From: JAVKSM01 sp039583705
Lineage (GTDB): Bacteria > Actinomycetota > Actinomycetes > Mycobacteriales > Pseudonocardiaceae
Assembly: GCA_039583705.1 (NCBI GenBank)
Contig: JAVKSM010000048.1
Span: 1-21,226, forward strand
Length of the DNA: 21,226 nt
Direction: 5' to 3'
Numbering within the stretch: the stretch's first letter is position 1; each line of letters begins with the position of its first letter. A program made the translations under genes and the position numbers. The notes beneath the pieces were generated by a model, which ran no database searches, had not been told where the DNA came from, and was given only the letters and a program-made list of their open reading frames with translations. This document shows positions 13,893 to 20,953 of the stretch, one piece after another.

Positions 13893-15078
13893 TCGCCGAG
13901 CTGGTCGTCGCCCGACCGAGCGCGGCGGCTGCCAGGGCGACCGCGACGCACGCTGCGCCGGACACCGCGAACCCCCACCCCGGCCGGCCGGCGTCGACGA
14001 CCGTGCCGGCCAGCGGGGCACCCGCGGCACTGCCGACGGTCAACGCCGAGCCGTACAGCCCCATCACCTCGCCGCGCACCCGCTCCGGCGCCAGCCGGCT
14101 CACCGTGTCAGCCGACGCGGCCAGCGTCGGGGCACACATCAGGCCGGCCGGCACGATCGTCAGGCACAGCGCCCACCAGTGCCCAGCCAGGCCGATGGGG
14201 ACGGTGGCCACCCCCAGCAACGCCACCCCGGTGATCGGCGGCAGTCCCCGGCAGGCGGCGCCGTGGGCGAACCCGCCGGAGAGCGAGGCCAGCCCCCACG
14301 CCATGAAGACCAGCCCGGACCACCCGAGCTCGCCGGAGCGCTGCAACGTGGCCACCAGCGACACGTCGGTGCCGTAGAGGGCGACGGTGGCGCCGGCCGA
14401 GGCGAGCAGGACGGCGAGCAGCCGGGGGGTCAACAGCCGGGGGGTGAGCCAGCCGCGGACGGGCGGGGCGTCGGACACCGGCGCCAGGCCGCGTGGCTCG
14501 GACCGTACCGGCGGGTCGAGCAGCCACAACGACGTCCCGGCCGCGGTGGTCGCCGCCCCGACGGCGAGCAGCGCGACGCCCGTCGACGTCCTGGTGGCCA
14601 GCAGCACGCCCAGTGCGGGGCCGGCCATGAACGACACCTCGATGGACATGGAGTCCAGCGAGTAGGCGGCCCGTCGCTGCTCCTCCGGCACCAGCGCCGC
14701 CAGCGACTGGCGCACGACGGAGAACACCGGCAGCGTGAACAGCCCGAGCACCAGCGCGGCCACGAGCAGCGCGGGGTAGGGCAGCCAGGGTGACGCCGAC
14801 CAGAACAACGCCTCGGAAGCGGTGGTCGCCACCAGCACCGGGCGCAGGCCGCGGCGGTCGACGAGCCGGCCGAGCAGCGGCGAGCCGAGCGCGGTGCCGA
14901 CCGTCTCCGCGCCGCCCAGCAGCCCCGCGGCGGCGTAGCCGTGCCGCAACGTGAGCACCACGTGCAGCGTGAGCACGATGCCCGCGCCGATCACCGGCAC
15001 CCGCGCCAGCAGGGCGAGCACGGTCAGGCGCGCCACCCCGGGCAGGGCCAGCACGCGCCGGTAGGGGAGCAGGCTCAC
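13522..15078 (-). CDS. MFS transporter, 3' part antisense to asd
   Basis: Major facilitator permease of up to 518 residues with about 12 hydrophobic helices in residues 10-400. The motif-A-like loop GRLVDRRGLRP appears between helices 2 and 3. Basic loops fit an inside N-terminus. Substrate is unknown; drug-type efflux is a guess. The GTG at 15078 begins VSLLPYRRVLALPG, typical of the family, though its ribosome binding site is weak. The transporter proper ends near LGRATTSS at about 13890. The remaining 120 or so residues are Arg/Pro-rich, antisense to asd, and stop only at 13522, so the normal stop may have been lost or lie in another frame. Confidence 0.75.
   Translation of the reverse strand: MSLLPYRRVLALPGVARLTVLALLARVPVIGAGIVLTLHVVLTLRHGYAAAGLLGGAETVGTALGSPLLGRLVDRRGLRPVLVATTASEALFWSASPWLPYPALLVAALVLGLFTLPVFSVVRQSLAALVPEEQRRAAYSLDSMSIEVSFMAGPALGVLLATRTSTGVALLAVGAATTAAGTSLWLLDPPVRSEPRGLAPVSDAPPVRGWLTPRLLTPRLLAVLLASAGATVALYGTDVSLVATLQRSGELGWSGLVFMAWGLASLSGGFAHGAACRGLPPITGVALLGVATVPIGLAGHWWALCLTIVPAGLMCAPTLAASADTVSRLAPERVRGEVMGLYGSALTVGSAAGAPLAGTVVDAGRPGWGFAVSGAACVAVALAAAALGRATTSSATTWRRRARRSGRCSGRRPCAGCRRRRRSRGCPESPGPGGAARHRSDPPPRRRPESGTACCPDRRPPGSTRRTRPPRVPPRRSPAGRTWRAPPARGSSRPAPARRSPTPPGPGCRGSCGTRRGP
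13867..13912. repeat. 26-bp-offset near-duplication at the asd 3' end
   Basis: The 20-mer tcgccgagctcgtcgtcgcc at 13867-13886 recurs at 13893-13912 with a single mismatch. The first copy is the end of asd and the second lies past the stop, in the end of the opposing transporter frame. Since 26 is not a multiple of 3, such a duplication would shift the transporter frame. Confidence 0.7.
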
Positions 15079-15255
15079 GTCCGCCCATCTTGCCTGCGGT
15101 GCCCTGACGGCTCCGAGCGTTTCGCCGCCGGGACCGCTGCGACGGCTCGGTCCAGGCGCGACGGTACCCGTTTCCGGGCGCGGCTCGGGCCGGTCTCCAC
15201 GCAGGCCGTCTATGACGTGCTGGTCCAAGGGTGGTCCGAAGGCCGACACCGCGCG

Positions 15256-15495
15256 CTACGGCGAGCCGGCCGGGTGGTTCACCAGGCGCCCACCCGCGTC
15301 GACGTCGTGCCCGGTCACCGCGAGCAGCACGCCGGGCTGGCTCGGCTCACCGGAGAGCGTTTCAGCGAGCCGCACGGCGAGGCTGCCGCCGCCCTCGGCC
15401 GGGTGAAGCGTGCTCGCCGGGCCGAGGTGAACCCCCTCCCGAGCGGTGCGGGCGTACGCCGCGCCGCCACGCCGGTGCTGGGGGGCCGGTAGTGC
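15256..15495 (-). pseudogene. Possible decayed coding remnant
   Basis: One minus-strand frame is open for 79 codons between stops but has no start codon. It reads like protein, with GGAAYARTAREGVHLGPAS, then GGGSLAVRLAETLSGE and LLAVTGHDVDAGGRLVNHP, while the other two frames are Arg-rich. I cannot name the family; the pattern loosely recalls the C-terminal part of a short-chain dehydrogenase. It may be the 3' remnant of a lost gene. Confidence 0.3.
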
Positions 15496-15776
15496 TCATG
15501 CCAGGGCCCGCGCCACGCGCCACCACCCGGTCCCTGGGATTGGCGTGCATCACGACGCACGCCCGCAGGCCATGGCGTCGTAGGCGGCGCCCAGGCCGTC
15601 GACCGCGCACGGCGCCGCCCAGTGTTGGGGGACTGGCCCGCTCGCCGTCGCCGGTTCCCGCTCGCTCACCGGACGCGCCTCCGCCGCGGCGTGGCGAGCA
15701 CGACCCGGGTCCCGTCTAACCACCCCGAAAGGGGGGTAATCACGCATGAACCGCCGGGAACGGCCACAACTGTCCC

Positions 15777-15782
15777 TATCGT
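15777..15782 (+). promoter_or_regulatory. Candidate -10 element of the MerR-like gene
   Basis: TATCGT fits TANNNT and lies 7 bases before the GTG at 15790, which has no ribosome binding site. This suggests a leaderless transcript. Confidence 0.4.
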
Positions 15783-15789
15783 GGTCAGC

Positions 15790-15996
15790 GTGGGACGACT
15801 GGTGCCGACGGGCGACGCCGCCCGCGACCTCGGGGTGAACATCCGCACCCTGCAGCTGTGGGTGAGCCAAGGGCTGGTCAAACCCGACGTCTACACCCCC
15901 GGCGGCCACATGCGCTGGGACGTCGACCGGCTGCGCGAACACCTGCGGGAACGCCTCGAGCACACCCCAGCCGAGAACCCGCAGGCCGAGGCCTGA
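15790..15996 (+). CDS. Small MerR/BldC-type helix-turn-helix protein
   Basis: DNA-binding protein of 68 residues consisting of little more than one winged helix-turn-helix. The body reads TGDAARDLGVNIRTLQLWVSQGLV (7-30), with the wing TPGGHMRWDVDRLREHL (35-51) similar to the TxGGHRR(Y/W) wing of BldC and MerR N-termini. A GTG at 15781 would add three residues; 15790 is preferred because it lies 7 bases after TATCGT. It lacks an effector domain, so it would act as a BldC-like or excisionase-like architectural factor. No recombinase is next to it. Confidence 0.7.
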   Translation: MGRLVPTGDAARDLGVNIRTLQLWVSQGLVKPDVYTPGGHMRWDVDRLREHLRERLEHTPAENPQAEA

Positions 15997-16079
15997 ACGG
16001 TCGAGCCCGAGCGGCGGCGCACCCATGGCGCGACGGTAGGGACCGGCCCCCAGGCTTCGTCTACGCCGCGTGAACGATC

Positions 16080-16439
16080 TCAGATGCCGAAGCGCTTCTT
16101 CAGGTTGTCCAGCTCCCACACCCGCCGCTTGGCGCGTTCGACGAGACTGAGCAGCAGTTCCCGGGCGAGCGGGTCGTTGCGGACATACTGCGGCGCGAGC
16201 CGGTCAGCGGCGTCGAGGTGGCGGATCGCCTCGGCGTCACGGGCGTCCTCCGCCTGGGCGTAGGCGAGCGCGAGATCGCGGTAGAGCCCGGCGCGGCCCA
16301 CCCCGTCGAGCGGCGCCAGGCGCTCGTCGGCGGCCGACACCCGCTCGGCGGCCTCCAGACCGCGTCCGAGCTGGACCCTTGCTCCGTCGGCGTGACCGTC
16401 ACGTTCCCTCCGGTGGCCGAGTCTGGACGTAGCCCGCAT
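16080..16439 (-). pseudogene. C-terminal remnant of an XRE/repeat regulator
   Basis: The 119-residue frame matches only the tail of the XRE regulator type found at 207-1427: an Ala/Leu helical repeat, then RNDPLARELLLSLVERAKRR, which aligns with RNPAARELLGELVTHAKR there. The N-terminal helix-turn-helix and most repeats are missing. The first 25 or so residues (to about 16365) are Arg/Asp-rich and unrelated. The start at 16439 overlaps the FMN reductase promoter region. A broken gene is more likely than a real short protein. Confidence 0.6.
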
Positions 16440-16444
16440 AGGGT
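16439..16444 (+). promoter_or_regulatory. Candidate -10 element of the FMN reductase gene
   Basis: TAGGGT lies 6 bases before the ATG at 16451, and no ribosome binding site is present, which is consistent with a leaderless mRNA. No -35 consensus is visible. Confidence 0.45.
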
Positions 16445-16450
16445 CGCCCG

Positions 16451-17008
16451 ATGGGCCTCACCGTCGTCGGCGTCGGAGGCTCGCTGCGCACCGACTCGCA
16501 GACCGAGCGGGCGCTGGACATCGTGCTCGGCGGCGCGAGGCAGGCGGGCGCGGACACCGTCGCGATCACCGGGCCGGACCTCGTGCTGCCTTTCTACGAC
16601 CCGGCCGAGCGCCAGCGCACCGTGTCGGCGGCCCGGCTGATCGAGGCGCTGCGCACGGCCGACGGCGTCGTGCTCGTCTCCCCCGGCTACCACGGCACGA
16701 TCTCCGGGCTGGTCAAGAACGCGCTGGACTACGTCGAGGATCTGCGTGACGAGCCACGCCCCTACCTCGACGGGCGCGCCGTCGGTTGCGTTGCGGCCGC
16801 CCACGGCTGGCAGGCGGCGGTGACCACGCTGACGGCATTGCGGTCGATCGTGCACGCGCTGCGGGGCTGGCCCACGCCGCTCGGCGCGGCGTTGAACTCC
16901 TCCGAGGTCAGCTTCACGGTGGACGGCACCGCCTCCGACGAGCACGTCGGCGAAACCCTCCGGTTGATCGGGATTCAGGTGGTGCAGTTCGCGCTGTCGC
17001 GCTCGTGA
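16451..17008 (+). CDS. NADPH-dependent FMN reductase family protein
   Basis: Flavodoxin-like reductase of 185 residues that would transfer electrons from NAD(P)H to FMN. The N-terminal phosphate loop is VVGVGGSLRTDSQTERAL (5-22). The second flavin-contacting block is LVSPGYHGTISGLVKNALDYV, close to the family pattern P-x-Y-x-x-x-x-x-G-x-LKNA-(I/L)-D. The C-terminal part has few landmarks. The ATG at 16451 begins the beta strand typical of the family. There is no partner monooxygenase or sulfonate gene nearby, so the physiological substrate is unknown. The gene is followed convergently by an XRE regulator. Confidence 0.9.
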   Translation: MGLTVVGVGGSLRTDSQTERALDIVLGGARQAGADTVAITGPDLVLPFYDPAERQRTVSAARLIEALRTADGVVLVSPGYHGTISGLVKNALDYVEDLRDEPRPYLDGRAVGCVAAAHGWQAAVTTLTALRSIVHALRGWPTPLGAALNSSEVSFTVDGTASDEHVGETLRLIGIQVVQFALSRS

Positions 17009-17030
17009 GCACCACGTGTGAATCTCGGCG

Positions 17031-18269
17031 CTACTCGACGCCGACAAATGTGGCGAGTCCCCGCAGCCCCTCCCGGTTGCGCCGGTCGCGGTGCAGCATC
17101 TGGCGGATCATCGTGTGGACCCGGTTGGTGAACATCAACTGCTCTGGCGCCACCTGCCGGGCCTCCAGCAGCGCTGTCAACGCTTCGTCGTCCTGTCGGC
17201 GCAGGTGGTGCGACCACGCCAGCGTGATCAGGTGGGAGGCCCGGCGTTCCGCCAGTTCGGCAGGCAGCGCCATGTGGTCCACGTCCTCGGCCCGCGCGAT
17301 GGCCCCGATGGGGTCGCCCAGCTCCAGTTCCAGCCACACCTGGTGGATGTTGACGTTTGTCGGACCGAAGGCCAGCCAGAAGTCGTTACGCCCCGGGCCG
17401 ATGAGCTCCGCGACCCGGTGACACTCGGCGAGGTGGTCCCGGACCGCCACGTGATCTCCCAGACTGGCCGCGCCCACCGCCCCTTTGAGCATCAGCGACC
17501 CGTATACGGACGCGTGAGCGGGGCTGGTCCGCGCGTCGGTGCGCAGCGCGTCCGCTGCCGCCAACGGCACTTCCGTCGACTCCACCAATCGGCCGCTGTG
17601 GCGGAGCACGACCGCCAGCCGCCACGCGGCGCCGACGATGAGCAAGGGATCCTCGCTTCGTTCCGCTGCGGTCATGTCCCGCTCCGCCGCGATCCACGGC
17701 AGCTCCGGCTCCCCGATCCGGTCAAGCATCCCGGAGGTGACCCGGTAGACCAGCGACAGCAGACCGAAACCACGGCGCTGCTCATCGCCGGTGGTGGTGT
17801 GGGCAGCGTGCCAGCCGTCGGCGATCAGGTCGGGCAGCAGCGGTCCCAGCTCCGACCAGTGCTCGGTCTGCGAGCACCGGAAAGCGTGGTCGATGCGCTG
17901 GTACAGCTCGTGCTGGTCTACCGGCGCCCGGTCGGGCACCCCGACCAGGGCGCTGATCCCGTCGTAGCGGAACATCGTCGATTTGATCGCCGGCACGGTG
18001 TCCGGGGCTGTGCCGATCATCGCGTCCTGCAGCCGCCGTGGCCGGGAGGTGAACTGGCGGGGGAGCAGCCGCACGGGCTCGATCCCCAGAGCGTCGGCGA
18101 CCTCGACGATCGTCGAGAGCTTGTTCACGTCACGGTGCCCCCGCTCGATCTGTGACAGCCATTCCACGGTCCGTCCCAGCAGGCCGGACAGCACCTCCTG
18201 CGTCATGCCCTTACGACGCCGGTAGAACGCGATCCGCTCACCCACCGTCGCCTCACCGTCGAGTGCCAC
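17031..18269 (-). CDS. XRE-family regulator with helical-repeat C-terminus
   Basis: Regulator of 412 residues. The helix-turn-helix lies at 9-66: GERIAFYRRRKGMTQEVLSG, then LGRTVEWLSQIERGHRDVNKL. The long C-terminal region is a series of helical pairs typical of TPR-like arrays, including HLITLAWSHHLRRQDDEAL. The GTG at 18269 is preceded at 7 bases by TAGCAT (18277-18282) with no ribosome binding site, so a leaderless mRNA is likely. It diverges from two overlapping 89-residue genes across about 210 bases, which suggests that it controls them. The effector is unknown. Confidence 0.9.
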   Translation of the reverse strand: MALDGEATVGERIAFYRRRKGMTQEVLSGLLGRTVEWLSQIERGHRDVNKLSTIVEVADALGIEPVRLLPRQFTSRPRRLQDAMIGTAPDTVPAIKSTMFRYDGISALVGVPDRAPVDQHELYQRIDHAFRCSQTEHWSELGPLLPDLIADGWHAAHTTTGDEQRRGFGLLSLVYRVTSGMLDRIGEPELPWIAAERDMTAAERSEDPLLIVGAAWRLAVVLRHSGRLVESTEVPLAAADALRTDARTSPAHASVYGSLMLKGAVGAASLGDHVAVRDHLAECHRVAELIGPGRNDFWLAFGPTNVNIHQVWLELELGDPIGAIARAEDVDHMALPAELAERRASHLITLAWSHHLRRQDDEALTALLEARQVAPEQLMFTNRVHTMIRQMLHRDRRNREGLRGLATFVGVE

Positions 18270-18276
18270 AACGCCG

Positions 18277-18282
18277 ATGCTA
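18277..18282 (-). promoter_or_regulatory. Candidate -10 element of the XRE regulator
   Basis: TAGCAT on the minus strand is 7 bases from the GTG start at 18269. It matches the TANNNT pattern seen before other starts in this window. Confidence 0.45.
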
Positions 18283-18406
18283 CGGAGATAGCACCCCCAA
18301 CAGCTTGTTCGGGCTGGCGGCCCGAGACGCTCCTACCCTCCGGCCGCATGAGCGTTTCGTCCGCCCGGGTATCAGCCGGGCGCCCCCGTGGACGGTTGTC
18401 CGGTCT

Positions 18407-18433
18407 GGTGTCCTCACCCCGGACCCCGACACC
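18407..18433. promoter_or_regulatory. Inverted repeat in the divergent spacer, possible operator
   Basis: GGTGTC (18407-18412) and GACACC (18428-18433) are perfect complements with 15 bases between. The repeat lies 47 bases before the first small gene. It could be an operator for the divergent XRE regulator, or a hairpin. Confidence 0.25.
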
Positions 18434-18479
18434 TCATTGTCGCAGGGACGACATGGGCCGTCATGGGCAGGCAGCGCCG

Positions 18480-18749
18480 ATGACCGCTGTGGCGGCAACC
18501 ACCCGTATCCACCACATCACCTGTACCTGCATCCTCGACGGCCATTCACACCTCGTCACCGATGAGGCGATGGCGGCCGCCCTGACCGCGCAACAGGGGA
18601 GCTTTCCCGCCCTGTGTGGGAGCCTGATCGTCCCAGTGGCACTGTGCGGTCCTGACGGTCGAAGCTGCCGCGCGTGCGCGCTACTAGCTGCGGAGAGCAG
18701 CTCAGGGCGCCGCTCACGGTGTCGTCGCCGACGGTGGTCGGTCTGGTGA
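18480..18749 (+). CDS. Small Cys/His-rich protein of unknown function (pair member 1)
   Basis: I do not recognise this 89-residue protein. Visible features are HHITCTCILDGHSH (11-24), a middle segment FPALCGSLIVPVALCGPDGRSCRACA with four Cys, and an Arg/Ser-rich tail. The H, C and CxxC spacing suggests metal binding. The ATG at 18480 follows GGCAGG at 8 bases; ATG at 18453 is a longer alternative. The stop overlaps the next start (GTGA at 18746-18749), so the two genes are translationally coupled. The position opposite an XRE regulator suggests a regulator-controlled module. Confidence 0.7.
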   Translation: MTAVAATTRIHHITCTCILDGHSHLVTDEAMAAALTAQQGSFPALCGSLIVPVALCGPDGRSCRACALLAAESSSGRRSRCRRRRWSVW

Positions 18750-19015
18750 GCCGCTTTCATCTGACCGCACTGGTCGACTCAACCGGCCCGGATCCGTGGC
18801 GGCGGGAGGAGGCCGACACCGAACGCCAAGCCAGCGATATCGGCCGGATGCTCGCCGGCACGGGGTTCGTCGTGCTCCTGTTCATCCACGAGCACGATGG
18901 GGACGCGGAGCCCAGCGCCTACCGGCAAGTGGGGATGTTCGTCAATGACCGTTACCTACCCCGCCGGGAGGACACGGGTGTCTACGTCGATGGCCGATGG
19001 GTGCGCATCCGATAG
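18746..19015 (+). CDS. Small protein of unknown function (pair member 2)
   Basis: This is an 89-residue protein, the same length as its upstream neighbour. The GTG at 18746 is chosen because it overlaps the upstream TGA by 4 bases; the longer frame from 18674 would start inside the neighbour. It reads SRFHLTALVDSTGPDPWRR, an acidic helix, then GTGFVVLLFIHEH and a C-terminal GMFVNDRYLPRREDTGVYVDG segment that looks like beta strands. No catalytic motif or transmembrane helix is evident. No family is recognised. Confidence 0.65.
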   Translation: MSRFHLTALVDSTGPDPWRREEADTERQASDIGRMLAGTGFVVLLFIHEHDGDAEPSAYRQVGMFVNDRYLPRREDTGVYVDGRWVRIR

Positions 19016-19071
19016 GACCAGGCCGGGCGCGTCGTCGCCGTGAGCCAGCCGCTAGGCCGAATCCTCCCACC

Positions 19072-20952
19072 TCAGTGGTGGACGACCCGGCGGGCGAAGT
19101 CGACCTCGGCGGCCGTGTGGCGCATCGTCTCGGCGACGACCAGCGAGCCGTGGCCGGCGTCATAGCGCAACACGGCGTGGTCCTTGCCGGCGGCGGCGAG
19201 CGCGTCGAGGTAGTTGTCCACCTGTCGGACCGGGCAGCGGGGATCGTTCTCTCCGACGAGCACGAGCACCGGCGCCTCCACCGCCTCGACGTAGGTCAAC
19301 GGCGAGCACTCGCGGTAGCGGTCGGGCTGCTCCTCGGGGGAGCCGCCGAACAGCGCCCGGTCGAAGGCCCGCAGCGGCTCCATCTCGTTGGCGTAGGCGG
19401 TCGGGTAGTCCGCCACCGGGACCCCGGCGATGCCTGCCGCCCACCGCTTCGGCTGCGTGCCCAGCGCGAGCAGCGCGAGGTACCCACCCCAGGACCAGCC
19501 CTCGACGATGCACTGTTCCGGGTCGGCGAACCCGCTGTGGATCGACCAGTCGAGGGTCGCGGCCACGTCCTCCAGTTCGGTGAACCCTGGACTGCCCTCG
19601 ACGGCGTCCCGCCAGGCGGGGCCGTAGCCGGTGGAGCCCCGGAAGTTGACGTGAACGACGCCGAAGCCGGCGTCCAGCCACACCGCGCGGGCCGCCGAGA
19701 AGCGGTCCTCGTCGGCGGCGTGCGGCCCGCCGTGCAGCAGGAAGACCGTCGGCACCGGCTGGTCCGCCTCGTCGGCCGGCCTGGCCGCGAGCACGTGCAC
19801 CTGGCCGTATGGTCGGGTGATCCAGATGTCGGACAGCCGCATCGAGCCCGGCGCCGGCTCGCCCCGCGGCGCCAGCAGCTCGCGGTCGGTGCCGTCGGGG
19901 TGGCGCGTCCGCAGCGCGAACGGTGCCGCCGCGCTCGACCAAGTGTACTCGATGCTGCCGTCCGGTCGCACACCCGCGCTGTCGACCGTCCCGGTCGGGG
20001 TCTCCAGCTCGACCAGCTCGCCGGTGACGAGGTCGTAGCGGTGCAGCGTCGAGCGTGCCAGGTGGGTCTGCTCGACGAGCAGCGCGGTGGCATCAGGGTA
20101 GAAGCTCCCCGACAGCTCGCCGGGCAGCGCGAGGTCCAGCTCGGTCTCGGTGTCGGCCACCGGGTCCCAGAGCAGCAGCTCCTCGCGGCCGCGTCGCTCG
20201 TGGACCAGCAGCAGTCGGGAGTCGCCCTCGACCCGGGAGAAGTCGAGCACCTCCAGGCCCTTGCCGGGGCCGTCCCACTTCTCGGCCACGGCCGAGCCGT
20301 CCGCGGTCGCCAGCACCCGGACCGCCGGGTGGCGGGAGTCGCCGTGCTCGGAGTGCCCGATTGCCAGCAGCGCGTCGTCCCGGGACAGCGCTGCCACCCA
20401 GGCGTCCTCACGGTGGGAGTAGACGACCTCCGCGGCACCGCTGCCCCGCGCGAGCCACACCGTGGTGCCCGCATCGGTGGCGGCGCCGACGGCGACCAGC
20501 GCGCGGCCGATCGCCAGCCCCGCCGAGTACCCGCGGGGCACCCCCGCGACCGCCGGCGCCGGCGCCGCGCCCTCCGGTGCCGGCGCCGCAGCCTCCGGCA
20601 GCCCGGCGAACGGCTCGGCGACCCAGGCGCCGAACTCGTCGCCGTCGGCGTCGTCGAACCACCACACCGACTCGCCGTCCGGTGGCAGCGCGCAGCAGCG
20701 GGTGCCGTTCGGGCGGTCGGTCACCCGCCGGTGCACGTCGTTCGCCCGGTCCCAGGCGTAGATCTCCCAGGTGCCGCTGGCGTTGGAGGCGTAGACGTTG
20801 CGATCGGGGGCGTCGCGTGCCCAGCCGGGTAGCGAGATGCGGGCCGCGGTGAACCGGGCCCGCCACCGGGCCTCAGCCTCAGGGTCGTCGAAGAGCTGGT
20901 CGGGAACCTCGGCGACGTGCCGGCCAGGTGCGCCGGCTTCAGGAGAGCCCAT
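19072..20952 (-). CDS. Prolyl oligopeptidase family (S9) serine peptidase
   Basis: Cytoplasmic alpha/beta-hydrolase peptidase of 626 residues. An N-terminal beta-propeller-like region (about 45-370) precedes the catalytic domain. LLHGGPHA (405-412) supplies the oxyanion region. The triad is S487 in GWSWGGYL, D570 in VGENDPRCP and H601 in DAGHGS. The NFRGSTGYG loop (436-444) is also typical of S9C acylaminoacyl-peptidase-like enzymes. No signal peptide is seen. A Pro/Ala-rich insertion at 120-138 is species-specific in look. The ATG at 20952 is one base past the transporter stop, with AGGA 9 bases upstream, so the two are coupled. It may release amino acids from peptides; the substrate is unknown. 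Confidence 0.93.
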   Translation of the reverse strand: MGSPEAGAPGRHVAEVPDQLFDDPEAEARWRARFTAARISLPGWARDAPDRNVYASNASGTWEIYAWDRANDVHRRVTDRPNGTRCCALPPDGESVWWFDDADGDEFGAWVAEPFAGLPEAAAPAPEGAAPAPAVAGVPRGYSAGLAIGRALVAVGAATDAGTTVWLARGSGAAEVVYSHREDAWVAALSRDDALLAIGHSEHGDSRHPAVRVLATADGSAVAEKWDGPGKGLEVLDFSRVEGDSRLLLVHERRGREELLLWDPVADTETELDLALPGELSGSFYPDATALLVEQTHLARSTLHRYDLVTGELVELETPTGTVDSAGVRPDGSIEYTWSSAAAPFALRTRHPDGTDRELLAPRGEPAPGSMRLSDIWITRPYGQVHVLAARPADEADQPVPTVFLLHGGPHAADEDRFSAARAVWLDAGFGVVHVNFRGSTGYGPAWRDAVEGSPGFTELEDVAATLDWSIHSGFADPEQCIVEGWSWGGYLALLALGTQPKRWAAGIAGVPVADYPTAYANEMEPLRAFDRALFGGSPEEQPDRYRECSPLTYVEAVEAPVLVLVGENDPRCPVRQVDNYLDALAAAGKDHAVLRYDAGHGSLVVAETMRHTAAEVDFARRVVHH

Positions 20953-20953
20953 G

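Larger units (their letters stand above)
15079..15789. other. Gene-poor accessory stretch
   Basis: About 700 bases separate the MFS start from the MerR-like gene. No intact gene is recognised. It includes a minus-strand coding-like frame without a start (15256-15495, see next entry) and the pairing cacccc-gaaa-ggggggt near 15719-15737 just ahead of the MerR-like promoter. The whole stretch looks like decayed coding sequence. Confidence 0.4.

Noticed and set aside
12456..14030. 524-codon minus-strand ORF
   Set aside because: It is antisense to ask and asd and rich in Arg, Asp and His; no motif and no ribosome binding site.
15746..15838. 30-codon plus-strand ORF starting MNRRERPQ
   Set aside because: It overlaps the MerR-like gene in another frame and has a Trp-rich shadow composition.
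18997..20832. 611-codon plus-strand ORF
   Set aside because: It is the antisense shadow of the S9 peptidase, which has a complete catalytic triad.
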